A DNA stretch of 64,000 nucleotides, taken from Bovifimicola ammoniilytica (GTDB taxonomy: Bacteria > Bacillota > Clostridia > Lachnospirales > Lachnospiraceae). The stretch covers positions 119,903-183,902 of the forward strand of contig NZ_JAOQJN010000007.1 in NCBI RefSeq assembly GCF_025567085.1, written 5' to 3'. The notes beneath the pieces are model-generated. The model was given only the letters and a program-made list of their open reading frames with translations, searched no databases and was not told the origin of the DNA. Below, piece by piece: positions 7,898 through 17,153 of this stretch; the stretch's first letter is position 1, and every line of letters starts with the position of its first letter. Both the position numbers and the translations under genes were made by a program.

Positions 7898-10204
7898 ATG
7901 TTAAGAAAAGGTATGTTTATCAGTGATCGATATGAGATTATCGATAAAGTAGGCTCAGGCGGAATGTCTGATGTATATAAGGCAAAATGTCATAAATTAA
8001 ACAGATATGTTGCTATAAAGGTTTTGAAACCAGAATTCAGCGAAGATAAGAACTTCGTGTCTAAATTCAGAGTTGAAGCACAGTCAGCAGCAGGATTATC
8101 ACATCCTAATATTGTCAATGTATTTGATGTTGGTGAAGATAATGGAATCTATTATATCGTTATGGAGTTAATAGAAGGCATAACACTTAAGAAATATATT
8201 GAAAGAAAAGGTAAGCTGCCTGTTAAGGAAGCTGTAAGTATTCTTATTCAGGTTGCACAGGGAATTGAGGCAGCACATAATAATCATATTATCCATAGAG
8301 ATATAAAGCCACAGAACATTATTATTTCTAAAGAAGGAAAAGTAAAGGTTACAGATTTTGGTATTGCAAGGGCTGCATCTACTAATACGATAAGCTCAAA
8401 TGCTATGGGTTCAGTACATTACATTTCACCTGAACAGGCAAAAGGTGGATTTATAGATGAGAAGAGTGATATTTATTCACTTGGTATTACTTTATATGAG
8501 ATGGTTACAGGAAGACTTCCATTTGAGGGAGATTCTACGGTATCAATTGCATTACAACATGTACAGAATGAATTACCATCACCATTAATATATGTACCTG
8601 ATCTTCCTATAAGTGTAGAGAAGATAATTGAGAAATGTACACAGAAGAAACCTGACAGAAGATATCTTAAGGTATCATCATTAATAGCTGATTTAAAGAA
8701 ATCATTAATATCACCGGATGAAGATTTTGTTCAAATGGTAACATTAGATGAGAATGGTGCTACACGAATGATATCTGATGAAGAAGTATCACAGATTAGA
8801 AAAGAATCAGGCTTTGAAAGACAGGATATAGATATTCCAGTAATAGGTAAGGATAATGAATTATTAGATCCTGATGATGACGATGATGTTGTTGTTAACG
8901 ATGATCTTGAAGATGAATTAGAAGACGACGATAATCCTAAGTTAGATAAGATTATAGCAATCGGTGGTATAGTTACTGCCGTGGTAATTGTAATAATTGT
9001 TGCATTTGTTGTTATATCATTTGCAGGAAATGGTTGTAGTGGTTCTTCTAAGAAAGATAAGACAACAGCAGAGACAACATTAGATGCGAAACATACAAAA
9101 GTACCAAATGTTGTAGGTCTTACACAGGACGAAGCTATTGAGAAACTTAAAGCTGCTACATTAGGATATAAGGTTAAAGAAGAGTATGATAATAAGATTA
9201 AAGAGGGCTACGTTATCAGTACATCGGAAGATGCAGATACAGTTGTCGAGAAGAATACAACAATTACAATTGTAGTAAGCCGTGGTTCAAAAGATGTTGA
9301 AGTACAAGATGTAGCAGGAAAGACTAAGGATGAAGCTAAGAAGATTTTAACTGATGCAGGTTTTAAGGTTAAGTTAGAATATAAAGCAGATAACAGTGTG
9401 GAATTAGATAAAGTAATAAGTACTGATCCAGTTGCATATACACAGGCAAAATATGGTGATGATATTACAATCTATGTAAGCTCAGGAAGTGATTCAACAG
9501 AGGTGCTGGTTCCTAAAATTGTAGGTATGTCAACGCAGGATGCAGCTAAGGCATCATTAGAGGCAAATGGACTTAAGCTTGGCGAAGTCGGTGAAATGTA
9601 TAGTGACACTTATGATAAAGGAAAGGTTGCTAAACAGGACGTTGAAGCTAATAGTAAGGTTCCACAGGGAACAACGGTTAACATCTGGATAAGTAAAGGA
9701 CCAGAAGAGAAACCGAAAGTTCCTAATCTTGTAGGAAGAACAGAAGATGAGGCAAAGGCATTATTAAAGGCAAATGGACTTGAAGCAGGTGAAGCAAAAT
9801 CTGAATATAGTGATTCTGTAACAAGTGGTAAGATTATCAGCCAGACAGTTCAGGCTGACAGTACAGTTGAAAAAGGAAGCAAAGTAGGATATACAGTAAG
9901 TAAGGGACCAAAACCTGCTGAAAAGCCTGCTGAGCCCGAACCAACAACTAAGACAGTTAAGAAGAATATATCAAGAGATAATCTTAATGTTCCTGCTGAT
10001 ATAACATCAGGTGAATTAGTAGCTGATATAGAAGTTAAATATTCTAATAAAACAGAAAATTATACACAGAACCTTGGTAATTATGAAGAATTTTCAACAG
10101 CTACAATAAATCAGACTGTAGATAGTAAAGCAAAATCAGCAACTATCACTGTTAAATTAGATGGTACAGTTGTATATACTTGTGATGTAGAGTATTTAAA
10201 TTAA
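7898..10204 (+). CDS. prkC: Membrane Ser/Thr protein kinase with four PASTA repeats
   Basis: Receptor kinase that senses cell-wall muropeptides and controls growth, division and germination in Gram-positive bacteria. The cytoplasmic kinase domain (about residues 10-275) has GSGGMSDVY, AIKVLK, HRDIKPQN, DFGIA and SPEQAKG. An acidic linker follows, then one membrane helix (about 350-377). Four extracellular PASTA repeats begin at PNVVGLTQ, VQDVAGKT, PKIVGMST and PNLVGRTE. A further C-terminal domain of about 80 residues ends the 768-residue protein; I do not recognise that end domain. The neighbours stp and rsgA are the usual partners in Firmicutes. Confidence 0.96.
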   Translation: MLRKGMFISDRYEIIDKVGSGGMSDVYKAKCHKLNRYVAIKVLKPEFSEDKNFVSKFRVEAQSAAGLSHPNIVNVFDVGEDNGIYYIVMELIEGITLKKYIERKGKLPVKEAVSILIQVAQGIEAAHNNHIIHRDIKPQNIIISKEGKVKVTDFGIARAASTNTISSNAMGSVHYISPEQAKGGFIDEKSDIYSLGITLYEMVTGRLPFEGDSTVSIALQHVQNELPSPLIYVPDLPISVEKIIEKCTQKKPDRRYLKVSSLIADLKKSLISPDEDFVQMVTLDENGATRMISDEEVSQIRKESGFERQDIDIPVIGKDNELLDPDDDDDVVVNDDLEDELEDDDNPKLDKIIAIGGIVTAVVIVIIVAFVVISFAGNGCSGSSKKDKTTAETTLDAKHTKVPNVVGLTQDEAIEKLKAATLGYKVKEEYDNKIKEGYVISTSEDADTVVEKNTTITIVVSRGSKDVEVQDVAGKTKDEAKKILTDAGFKVKLEYKADNSVELDKVISTDPVAYTQAKYGDDITIYVSSGSDSTEVLVPKIVGMSTQDAAKASLEANGLKLGEVGEMYSDTYDKGKVAKQDVEANSKVPQGTTVNIWISKGPEEKPKVPNLVGRTEDEAKALLKANGLEAGEAKSEYSDSVTSGKIISQTVQADSTVEKGSKVGYTVSKGPKPAEKPAEPEPTTKTVKKNISRDNLNVPADITSGELVADIEVKYSNKTENYTQNLGNYEEFSTATINQTVDSKAKSATITVKLDGTVVYTCDVEYLN

Positions 10205-10247
10205 TCTAAGTATAATATTGTAAGTATAATACTGAATGAAGGTAAAT

Positions 10248-11132
10248 ATGCAGGGAAAAATCATAAAAGGAATAGCTGGATTCTACTATGTACATGTTGT
10301 ACATAGTGGAATCTATGAATGTAAAGCAAAAGGTGTATTCAGAAATAAGAAAATAAAACCTTTAGTTGGTGACAATGTCGAGATTGAAATTCTTGATGAA
10401 GGAAATAGAATAGGTAATATCATAAATATTTATGATAGAGAAAACGAATTAATCAGGCCTGCTGTATCTAATATCAGTCAGGCTTTGGTTGTTTTCGCCA
10501 TTGCTAATCCAATGCCTAACCTAAATCTATTAGACAGATTCTTAGTTATGATGGAAAGAAATGAAATTGATACAATCATATGTTTTAATAAGATTGATTT
10601 AGTAGATGAAGAAGAGATTCTAAAACTACGGGATATCTATGTTAAAGCGGGATATCATGTAATGTTTACATCAACTAAGGAAAATATGGGAATTGAAGAA
10701 GTGCTAAGAGTAATAGATGGCAAGACAACTGCATTTGCAGGTCCATCCGGTGTAGGTAAGTCATCACTGTTAAATGCATTGATTCCGGAAGCCAACTCGC
10801 AAACAGGCGAAATAAGCGAAAAAATCAAACGTGGTAAACATACTACAAGACATACGGAGATATTTAATGTAAGTGATGATACTTATCTGATGGATACTCC
10901 GGGTTTTAGTTCTCTATATGTAAATGATTTTGAAAAGGAAGAACTTAAGAATTATTTCAGGGAATTCATTGAATATAATAATGGATGTAGATTTACGGGT
11001 TGTGTTCATGTGAATGAGCCTGACTGTCTCGTAAAGGAAGCGGTAGAAAATGGCGGAATCAACCGCTCTAGATATGATAATTATATTCTGATGTATGAAG
11101 AAATTAAAAATAAAAAGAGTACGTGGAGGTAG
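10248..11132 (+). CDS. rsgA: Ribosome small subunit-dependent GTPase RsgA
   Basis: Circularly permuted GTPase that helps 30S subunit maturation. An OB-fold N-terminus leads to NKIDLV (G4), then GPSGVGKSSLLN (G1) and DTPGFSS (G3). The C-terminal zinc finger carries the CRFTGC...H...C residues. ATG 10236 is in frame, but GAAGG (10238-10242) lies 5 nt before ATG 10248, which gives the expected MQGKIIKGIAGFYYV start. It follows prkC by about 40 nt and lies 4 nt before rpe. Confidence 0.95.
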   Translation: MQGKIIKGIAGFYYVHVVHSGIYECKAKGVFRNKKIKPLVGDNVEIEILDEGNRIGNIINIYDRENELIRPAVSNISQALVVFAIANPMPNLNLLDRFLVMMERNEIDTIICFNKIDLVDEEEILKLRDIYVKAGYHVMFTSTKENMGIEEVLRVIDGKTTAFAGPSGVGKSSLLNALIPEANSQTGEISEKIKRGKHTTRHTEIFNVSDDTYLMDTPGFSSLYVNDFEKEELKNYFREFIEYNNGCRFTGCVHVNEPDCLVKEAVENGGINRSRYDNYILMYEEIKNKKSTWR

Positions 11133-11136
11133 AGAT

Positions 11137-11799
11137 ATGAGTAAAGAAATTAAACTAGCACCATCGATTTTGTCAGCAGATTTCTCGAAATTAGGAGAAG
11201 ATGTGAAAAAAGTTGTAGATGCAGGTGCAGACTACATACATATTGATGTTATGGACGGAAGTTTTGTGCCAAGCATATCATTTGGATTACCGGTAATTAA
11301 GTCTATAAGAAAAGTTACGGATAAGACATTTGATGTACATCTGATGATTGATGAACCAGTAAGATATATCAAAGAATTTGCAGATTCAGGTGCAGATTTA
11401 ATAACTGTACACGTTGAAGCCTGTAAACATCTTAACAGAACTGTACAGGCTATAAAAGAATGTGGCTGTAAGGCAGGCGTTGTGCTTAACCCATCAACAC
11501 CATTATCTGAATTAGAATATATTTTAGAATATGTTGATATGGTGCTTCTAATGAGTGTTAACCCGGGCTTTGGCGGACAGAAGTACATTGAAAATGTTAC
11601 AGATAAAATTAAAGCTTTAAGAAAAATGATAGATGACAAACAGCTCAATGTAGATATCGAAGTTGATGGCGGTGTCAATCTTAATAATGCTAAAATGATT
11701 ATTGATGCAGGTGCTAATGTCTTAGTAGCAGGCTCAGCAGTATTCAATGGAAATATAGAAGAAAATGTGAAAGGTTTTAAGGGGATATTTGAGAAATGA
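11137..11799 (+). CDS. rpe: Ribulose-phosphate 3-epimerase
   Basis: Interconverts ribulose 5-phosphate and xylulose 5-phosphate in the pentose phosphate pathway. TIM-barrel motifs are LAPSILSADF, HIDVMDGSFVP, HVEAC, MSVNPGFGGQ and EVDGGVN, which contain the metal ligands and catalytic aspartates. Open frame extends upstream to 11095, but ATG 11137 follows GGAGG (11125-11129) and matches the family N-terminus, giving 220 residues. Its stop overlaps the thiN start by 4 nt. The rsgA-rpe-thiN order is common in Firmicutes. Confidence 0.97.
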   Translation: MSKEIKLAPSILSADFSKLGEDVKKVVDAGADYIHIDVMDGSFVPSISFGLPVIKSIRKVTDKTFDVHLMIDEPVRYIKEFADSGADLITVHVEACKHLNRTVQAIKECGCKAGVVLNPSTPLSELEYILEYVDMVLLMSVNPGFGGQKYIENVTDKIKALRKMIDDKQLNVDIEVDGGVNLNNAKMIIDAGANVLVAGSAVFNGNIEENVKGFKGIFEK

Positions 11800-12455
11800 A
11801 AAATACTTTGATTATAACAGGCGGTGACATAGATATTGATTATGCTAAGAGATATTGTGAGCAGAATGATTTTACATTTGTCATTGCAGTAGACGGCGGA
11901 CTAAAGATAGCGGAAATGCTTGATATAATTCCTGATTACATAGTTGGTGATTTTGACACAATCAGTCCTCTGATACTATTTAAGTATGAAAATATGAATG
12001 ATGTTAAGATTAAACGTTTTAAACCTGATAAAGATTTTACGGATACTCAGATTGCAATAAATATAGCAATTGAAGAGGAAAGCTTCTCTATAAGTATTCT
12101 AGGTGGAACAGGTTCAAGATTAGACCATACCCTTGCAAATGTTCAGCTTCTCCAGATGGCATTGGCAAATGGTGTGGAGGCAATTATTGTAAGTAGAAAT
12201 AACAGGATAAGGTTGCTTGGAACGAAAAGAAAAGACATTACTATATTTAAAGATGAGTATAAATACGTTTCAATGATTCCTATGAGTGATGTGGTATCAG
12301 GAATTACAACGAATGGAATGAAGTGGAATTTATCAAATTTCGATTTTAAAATTGATGAGAATATTAGCCTTGGAGTAAGTAATGAGATTGTAGGGCAACA
12401 GGCAGAGATTCATATTGATAGTGGAACACTTATATTGATTGAATCGAATGATTAA
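11796..12455 (+). CDS. thiN: Thiamine pyrophosphokinase
   Basis: Makes thiamine diphosphate from thiamine and ATP. Visible motifs are ITGGDID, AVDGGLK, GDFDTI, the DKDFTDTQIA stretch and GGTGSRLDHTLAN, which form the nucleotide and thiamine site. 219 residues, normal length. It overlaps rpe (ATGA) and is the last gene of the housekeeping run; the accessory island begins immediately after its stop. Confidence 0.95.
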   Translation: MKNTLIITGGDIDIDYAKRYCEQNDFTFVIAVDGGLKIAEMLDIIPDYIVGDFDTISPLILFKYENMNDVKIKRFKPDKDFTDTQIAINIAIEEESFSISILGGTGSRLDHTLANVQLLQMALANGVEAIIVSRNNRIRLLGTKRKDITIFKDEYKYVSMIPMSDVVSGITTNGMKWNLSNFDFKIDENISLGVSNEIVGQQAEIHIDSGTLILIESND

Positions 12456-12465
12456 ACAGGAGCAT

Positions 12466-12540
12466 ATGGGTTATCATACATTTGTATATGATTTAATTAC
12501 ATCAGGCTTTGGATCATTTAATACCATTAGAATAAAATAG
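12466..12540 (+). pseudogene. Remnant of the C-terminus of the cysteine protease
   Basis: The last 20 or so codons (YDLITSGFGSFNTIRIK then TAG) match the end of the intact protease gene at 13534-14907, with a few substitutions and the same following ribosome binding site. Everything upstream of it is missing. The fragment begins right after thiN and fortuitously has its own ATG behind AGGAG. It marks the left edge of a decayed duplicate of the island. Confidence 0.8.
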
Positions 12541-12558
12541 GATGCAAAGGAGAGAATT

Positions 12559-12972
12559 ATGGCACTAATAATATTATTAGTTATTATGCTAATTTTTGCT
12601 ATGTTATTAGCAATTATTTACAATAAGTAAATTAAAAGATGTATTTGATTCAAATTATGAACTGGATTATCCTTGGTTAAAAAATATGAATATATATTAT
12701 CTTGTAAATTTATAGACTATGAAGAAAAAACTGATACTATTGAATCAAATTATATAAGTATACCTTTTCCAACATTTGTATTAGATGAGTCAGTTGGAAC
12801 TATAAAAGAGGATATGTTAATCAAGTGCGATTTTGAATATTTAAAGACTTATTATAAAGATTTTACGAATGTGAAGCTTGAAGATGATAAAATAGAAATT
12901 ACTTTGAATGATTATATATGTACTATTACACCAAATGGTAATTATGCACATTTCGAAGTTGAAAAGAAATAA
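12559..12972 (+). pseudogene. Broken copy of the small membrane protein gene
   Basis: This is a degenerate copy of the intact gene at 14926-15654. It starts in the same context (ribosome binding site, ATG 12559) and encodes the first ~20 hydrophobic residues. A deletion of about 315 bp then joins codon ~20 to sequence equivalent to ~15296, putting a TAA at 12628-12630. A second lesion, loss of one A near 12680, shifts the frame. From there to the end (12673-12972) the sequence is almost identical to the intact gene, including the last ~99 codons. The near-identity suggests recent duplication or gene conversion. Confidence 0.85.
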
Positions 12973-13018
12973 ATAAGAATAATAGAATTATATAAAACTT
13001 AGATAGTCAAATATAGTT

Positions 13019-13076
13019 AAAGCCGATAGACGGTGTATATCTGAATGTTATAGATATACATCATTTATCGGCTTTT
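13019..13076 (+). terminator. Rho-independent terminator, duplicated copy 1
   Basis: AAAGCCGATA (13019-13028) pairs with TATCGGCTTT (13066-13075), and an inner TGTATATCT/AGATATACA stem extends it, followed by a short T-rich tail. The same structure follows the intact membrane-protein gene at 15701-15758, so it was duplicated with the gene. Confidence 0.8.
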
Positions 13077-13191
13077 ATTATATGATTAGCATTGTAAATT
13101 AAAACTTGAGCTATAAGACAAAACACTTGATGGTTAGGGTAGCCATTAAAATATTTTACTATATAACTATATTTTAAATAGTGATGAGAAT

Positions 13192-13294
13192 AAAAGTAAC
13201 GAAAACCAACGGAAAGTAACGAAAATTAATAAATAACAGTATAAAGTGTAGAAAAAAATTAAAAAATTTTTTTTAAAACCAACGGAAACTAATT
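13192..13294 (+). promoter_or_regulatory. Tandem 10-bp repeat array upstream of the protease gene
   Basis: Three decamers in exact tandem, AAAAGTAACG (13192), AAAACCAACG (13202) and GAAAGTAACG (13212), are followed by a weaker fourth. The motif recurs at 13275-13294 (AAAACCAACG, GAAACTAATT), abutting a candidate -35. One-turn spacing on one face of the helix suggests an operator for a cooperative DNA-binding protein. The regulator is unknown. The rest of 13080-13533 is AT-rich with no gene except a possible five-codon frame at 13437-13454 behind AAAGGAG. Confidence 0.5.
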
Positions 13295-13322
13295 GTTATA
13301 TTGTTTTAAAATATTGTAAAAT
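13293..13322 (+). promoter_or_regulatory. Candidate sigma-A promoter for the protease gene
   Basis: TTGTTA (13293-13298) and TAAAAT (13317-13322) are separated by 18 nt. This would give a leader of about 200 nt before the protease start at 13534. The -35 abuts the second decamer block. Moderate support only. Confidence 0.4.
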
Positions 13323-13533
13323 AAATGGACAGATATTTTATTATAGATGCTAAATATCAAATAAAATATTTGTGAAATAGTAAATTCACATAGATTATGT
13401 ATCTGATTTTAATAGGAATGTGAAAGGAGATGAGTTATGGAAATGTATACATAAGAATAAATGTGAATTTAATATTATGTATTTAAACATAAATATAAGA
13501 AAGTATATTAAGAATTGAAGAGAGGACAAAAAG

Positions 13534-14907
13534 ATGAAAAAGGTATTAAGAGATTATATAAAAAAAGCTATGATTATATGTACGAGCTTTTTATTAATGA
13601 TGCATGGAATTATATTTTCAGCATATGCAAGTGAATCTGGTGATTTTGAAAACAATGGTGAATATGTAGAAATTGATGATGAATTGCTAGATGTCGCCGC
13701 TACAGTTGATGATAGCTTTACTTATATAACAGATTTATCAGAATGTTATGGCGACAGTGTAACGAGTATAGTTAATATGAACTATGATGAGATAGTTAGG
13801 AAAATTATAGGATTACAATATGGAGTTAATGATTTATATGAAATTAATTTAGGAAATCAAATTGAATTGTATGATGCAAATAATGTTAATACATATATGG
13901 GATATAATTTTTGCGTTAATAATACAAATGAATATGGATATATAACAATTGCAACACATACAAAGACTACATTAGTTAAAGAAATAGTAGATAATTTATT
14001 ATTACCAGAAGAAAGAGAAAAAGTATATTATCTTTCTAACTCTGAATTTTATTTTTGGAATGAATTAGAACAGTGTTTTCAAACATTTGACGGATTGGAA
14101 ATATCATATGAAGATTTCGAGATGTTCTTAGAAGAAAGAAAACAAGCACTTTATAATTTGACAATTGAATTACTTGCGAGTACAGAAGTGGATAGTGTTT
14201 CACAAATAAATAATTTGTTGAATATAGATAAAGAAGAAAACAATGAAATATTTATGGGATATAATGGCCAAAGTGGAAGTGGATATGGAGGCATTGAGGA
14301 TTGTCCTGCGTATTTAAAAGATAAATATCATAAGAATGTAAAATTAAAGTCATCAAAATATTTAAAGATGAATAACTTCATAATGTATACTTTAGAAAAT
14401 AAAAATAGTGAGGCAGTAAATAATTGTACACTTACAGCAATAACAAGAATATTAGACTATTACAAAGAAAATGGGTATAAAAAAATTAATAGCAATTTTA
14501 ATGATATTTATACTAAAGTGAGAAAAGTAGCGGTAAAGCATGGCTATACTCCGGAGAAAGGTACAGATTTTTGGAAAATTGATAATATAGTAGAAGAAGT
14601 ACTGCATAATTATGGATATAAAAAGGCAAAATGTAAAGGTATATATTTATGGTCATTTAAAGAACAAGTAAAAAAAGAGATTGATGCAAATAGACCTGTT
14701 ATTATGAATTTAGCTAGAGGATTTTATGGAAATCATACAGTTACAGTAAGCGGCTATGCTATATATAAATCAGGTATAATAACTTACAATATGATACAGG
14801 TTTATGATGGATGGAAGTCTGTTAGAAGATTTATAGATTATAAAGCATTTGCATATGATTTAATTACATCAGGCTTTGGATCATTCAATACAATTAGAAT
14901 AAAATAG
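13534..14907 (+). CDS. Secreted papain/C39-like cysteine protease (predicted)
   Basis: A 457-residue exported protein. A signal peptide (basic start, hydrophobic ~12-28, likely cleavage after AYA at 32) leads to a middle region (about 80-235) that could be a propeptide. The C-terminal half looks like a papain/C39-type fold: Cys298 in NNCTLTAITRIL, His401 in YGNHTVTVSGY and Asp425 in QVYDGW, in the order and spacing of a Cys-His-Asp triad. Substrate and maturation are unknown. AGAGGA precedes the start. It is 18 nt upstream of a membrane-protein gene and both were partly duplicated to its left. Base composition is even more AT-rich than the neighbours. It could instead be a bacteriocin-processing or adhesin-like inactive relative. 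Confidence 0.65.
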   Translation: MKKVLRDYIKKAMIICTSFLLMMHGIIFSAYASESGDFENNGEYVEIDDELLDVAATVDDSFTYITDLSECYGDSVTSIVNMNYDEIVRKIIGLQYGVNDLYEINLGNQIELYDANNVNTYMGYNFCVNNTNEYGYITIATHTKTTLVKEIVDNLLLPEEREKVYYLSNSEFYFWNELEQCFQTFDGLEISYEDFEMFLEERKQALYNLTIELLASTEVDSVSQINNLLNIDKEENNEIFMGYNGQSGSGYGGIEDCPAYLKDKYHKNVKLKSSKYLKMNNFIMYTLENKNSEAVNNCTLTAITRILDYYKENGYKKINSNFNDIYTKVRKVAVKHGYTPEKGTDFWKIDNIVEEVLHNYGYKKAKCKGIYLWSFKEQVKKEIDANRPVIMNLARGFYGNHTVTVSGYAIYKSGIITYNMIQVYDGWKSVRRFIDYKAFAYDLITSGFGSFNTIRIK

Positions 14908-14925
14908 TATGCAAAGGAGAGAGTT

Positions 14926-15654
14926 ATGGCACTGATAATGTTATTAGTTATTATACTAATTTTTGCTATATTATTAGCAGTCAGTATAAAGTACAAGAAA
15001 AAGATAATTTTATATGTAGTATTTGGAATTATAGGGATAGTTGGTCTTACATGGATATTAAATCATACAATATTCTACTATAATAATGATAAAGTGGAAA
15101 TAGAACGATTACTAGGTAATTATGATAACTTTAATATTAAAATAAAAAATCATAAGCTTAAATTCAATGGCACATCAGTTAGCTTTAGTTGTGAATATTC
15201 AATGGAAGATTTATTTACAAAAGTAAAGGAACAGTATAATAATACATATATTGATAATAAATTTAATAAAATAGTAATTGTATATGATAATGAATTATTT
15301 ACAATAAGTAAATTAAAAGATGTATTTGATTCAAATTATGAACCGGATTATCCTTGGTTAAAAAAATATGAATATATATTATCTTGTAAATTTATAGACT
15401 ATGAAGAAAAAACTGATACTATTGAATCAAATTATATAAGTATACCTTTTCCAACATTTGTATTAGATGAGTCAGTTGGAACTATAAAAGAGGATATGTT
15501 AATCAAGTGCGATTTTGAATATTTAAAGACTTATTATAAAGATTTTACGAATGTGAAGCTTGAAGATGATAAAATAGAAATTACTTTGAATGATTATATA
15601 TGTACTATTACACCAAATGGTAATTATGCACATTTCGAAGTCGAAAAGAAATAA
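14926..15654 (+). CDS. Hypothetical two-helix membrane protein paired with the protease
   Basis: 242 residues. Two hydrophobic segments (about residues 2-22 and 27-46) are followed by a soluble domain of about 190 residues rich in Lys, Asp, Tyr and Asn, probably outside the cell if both helices span. I do not recognise the family. The start follows AAAGGAGAGAG, and the gene is 18 nt from the protease, so they are co-transcribed and end at the terminator at 15701-15758. A broken copy lies at 12559-12972. A role as immunity protein, inhibitor or anchor for the protease is inference from pairing alone. Confidence 0.6.
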   Translation: MALIMLLVIILIFAILLAVSIKYKKKIILYVVFGIIGIVGLTWILNHTIFYYNNDKVEIERLLGNYDNFNIKIKNHKLKFNGTSVSFSCEYSMEDLFTKVKEQYNNTYIDNKFNKIVIVYDNELFTISKLKDVFDSNYEPDYPWLKKYEYILSCKFIDYEEKTDTIESNYISIPFPTFVLDESVGTIKEDMLIKCDFEYLKTYYKDFTNVKLEDDKIEITLNDYICTITPNGNYAHFEVEKK

Positions 15655-15700
15655 ATAAGAATAATAAAATTATATAAAACTTAGATAGTCAAATATAGTT

Positions 15701-15758
15701 AAAGCCGATAGACGGTGTATATCTGAATGTTATAGATATACATCATTTATCGGCTTTT
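15701..15758 (+). terminator. Rho-independent terminator, duplicated copy 2
   Basis: Same hairpin as at 13019-13076: AAAGCCGATA pairs with TATCGGCTTT, with an inner TGTATATCT/AGATATACA stem. It ends the protease/membrane-protein unit and separates it from the convergent ychF. Confidence 0.8.
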
Positions 15759-15824
15759 ATTATATAATAGAACTATATGACAGAATGTTTGATAGCTAGG
15801 ATTAGTAATCAACACAATTAATAA

Positions 15825-16922
15825 TTAAACATTGAATCTGAAAAGGATAACATCTCCGTCTTTAACAACATAATCTTTACCCTCAAGTCTTACAAGCCCT
15901 TTATCTTTAGCGCCTGAATAAGAACCACAGTCAAGTAAGTCCTGATAGTTGACAACTTCAGCTCTGATGAAACCACGCTCAAAGTCGCTATGAATTTTAC
16001 CGGCAGCACCTGGAGCTTTAGTACCCTCTTTGATTGTCCAGGCTCTTGTCTCCTGTTTACCGGCAGTTAAATAACTGATTAATCCTAATAATTTATAGCT
16101 GGCTTTAATTAATTTATCAAGACCTGATTCTTTTAATCCTAATTCTTCAAGGAACATTGCTTTATCATCATCATCTAATTCTGATATTTCCTGTTCAATC
16201 TGTGCAGAAATAACAAATACTTCAAAGCCCTCTGATGCAGCAAATTCTCTTACCTTTTGTACATTTTCATTAGATGCACCATCGTCAGCTAAATCTGATT
16301 CAGCAACATTAGCTGCGAAGATTACAGGCTTATATGTGAGAAGATTATAAGAAGCAAGAAGTGCAGCTTCGTCATCATCATTTGGTTCAAAACTCTTAGC
16401 TAGTCTGCCTTCTTCAAGATGTTCTTTGATTCTATTTAATAAATCAAGTTCTTTAGCAAGTGCTTTATCGTTTCTTGAACCTTTAGATGTTTTAGCAATT
16501 CTTCTTTCAAGTATCTCAATATCAGAAAATACTAATTCTAAATTGATAGTTTCGATATCACGCATTGGGTTTACACTACCGTCTACGTGGATAACATTTG
16601 TATCTTCGAAACATCTTACTACATGAACGATTGCATCAACCTCACGAATATTTGATAAGAACTGGTTACCGAGTCCCTCACCTTTTGAAGCACCTTTTAC
16701 AAGACCGGCAATATCAACGAATTCTATAACTGCAGGTGTGATTTTATCTGAATCATATAATGCAGCAAGTTTATTAAGTCTGTCATCCGGAACAGTTACA
16801 ACACCAACATTTGGGTCTATTGTACAGAATGGGTAGTTTGCTGATTCTGCACCGGCTTTTGTTAATGAATTAAAAAGTGTACTCTTTCCTACGTTAGGAA
16901 GACCTACGATACCAAGTTTCAT
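15825..16922 (-). CDS. ychF: Redox-regulated ATPase YchF (OLA1 family)
   Basis: Obg-like P-loop protein that hydrolyses ATP and associates with ribosomes. The N-terminal GLPNVGKSTLFN is followed by the FVDIAGLVKGASKGEGLGNQFL switch region. A coiled-coil insert and a C-terminal TGS domain (GTKAPGAAGKIHSDFERGFI) complete it. Open frame extends to 16973, but the ATG whose first base is 16922 has AAAGGA upstream and gives the canonical MKLGIVGLPNVGKS start, 365 residues. It is the only minus-strand gene in the first 45 kb and is divergent from lgt. Confidence 0.96.
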   Translation of the reverse strand: MKLGIVGLPNVGKSTLFNSLTKAGAESANYPFCTIDPNVGVVTVPDDRLNKLAALYDSDKITPAVIEFVDIAGLVKGASKGEGLGNQFLSNIREVDAIVHVVRCFEDTNVIHVDGSVNPMRDIETINLELVFSDIEILERRIAKTSKGSRNDKALAKELDLLNRIKEHLEEGRLAKSFEPNDDDEAALLASYNLLTYKPVIFAANVAESDLADDGASNENVQKVREFAASEGFEVFVISAQIEQEISELDDDDKAMFLEELGLKESGLDKLIKASYKLLGLISYLTAGKQETRAWTIKEGTKAPGAAGKIHSDFERGFIRAEVVNYQDLLDCGSYSGAKDKGLVRLEGKDYVVKDGDVILFRFNV

Positions 16923-17153
16923 TTTTCTATAATCCTTTCTTTTACTCATATGGTTTGTATTTAAAATATCCATAGAAATTTAATTTAACTAATTGTAAAT
17001 AGTAACACAAAACGATATAAAAGTCAAAATATAGCACTATAATTAGTGAGGAAAGAAACTTTGCAGAATAAGAAGTGTTAAAATCAGGTTGTGAAAATAG
17101 GAGTGGGAGGGTATAATGTAGAGAAAGAATTTGATAATGAAAGAGGAATAGAA

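Noticed and set aside
17091..17153. GTG start and 21-residue extension for lgt
   Set aside because: No ribosome binding site, unlike the well-placed AGAGGA before ATG 17154, and the extension is not family-like.
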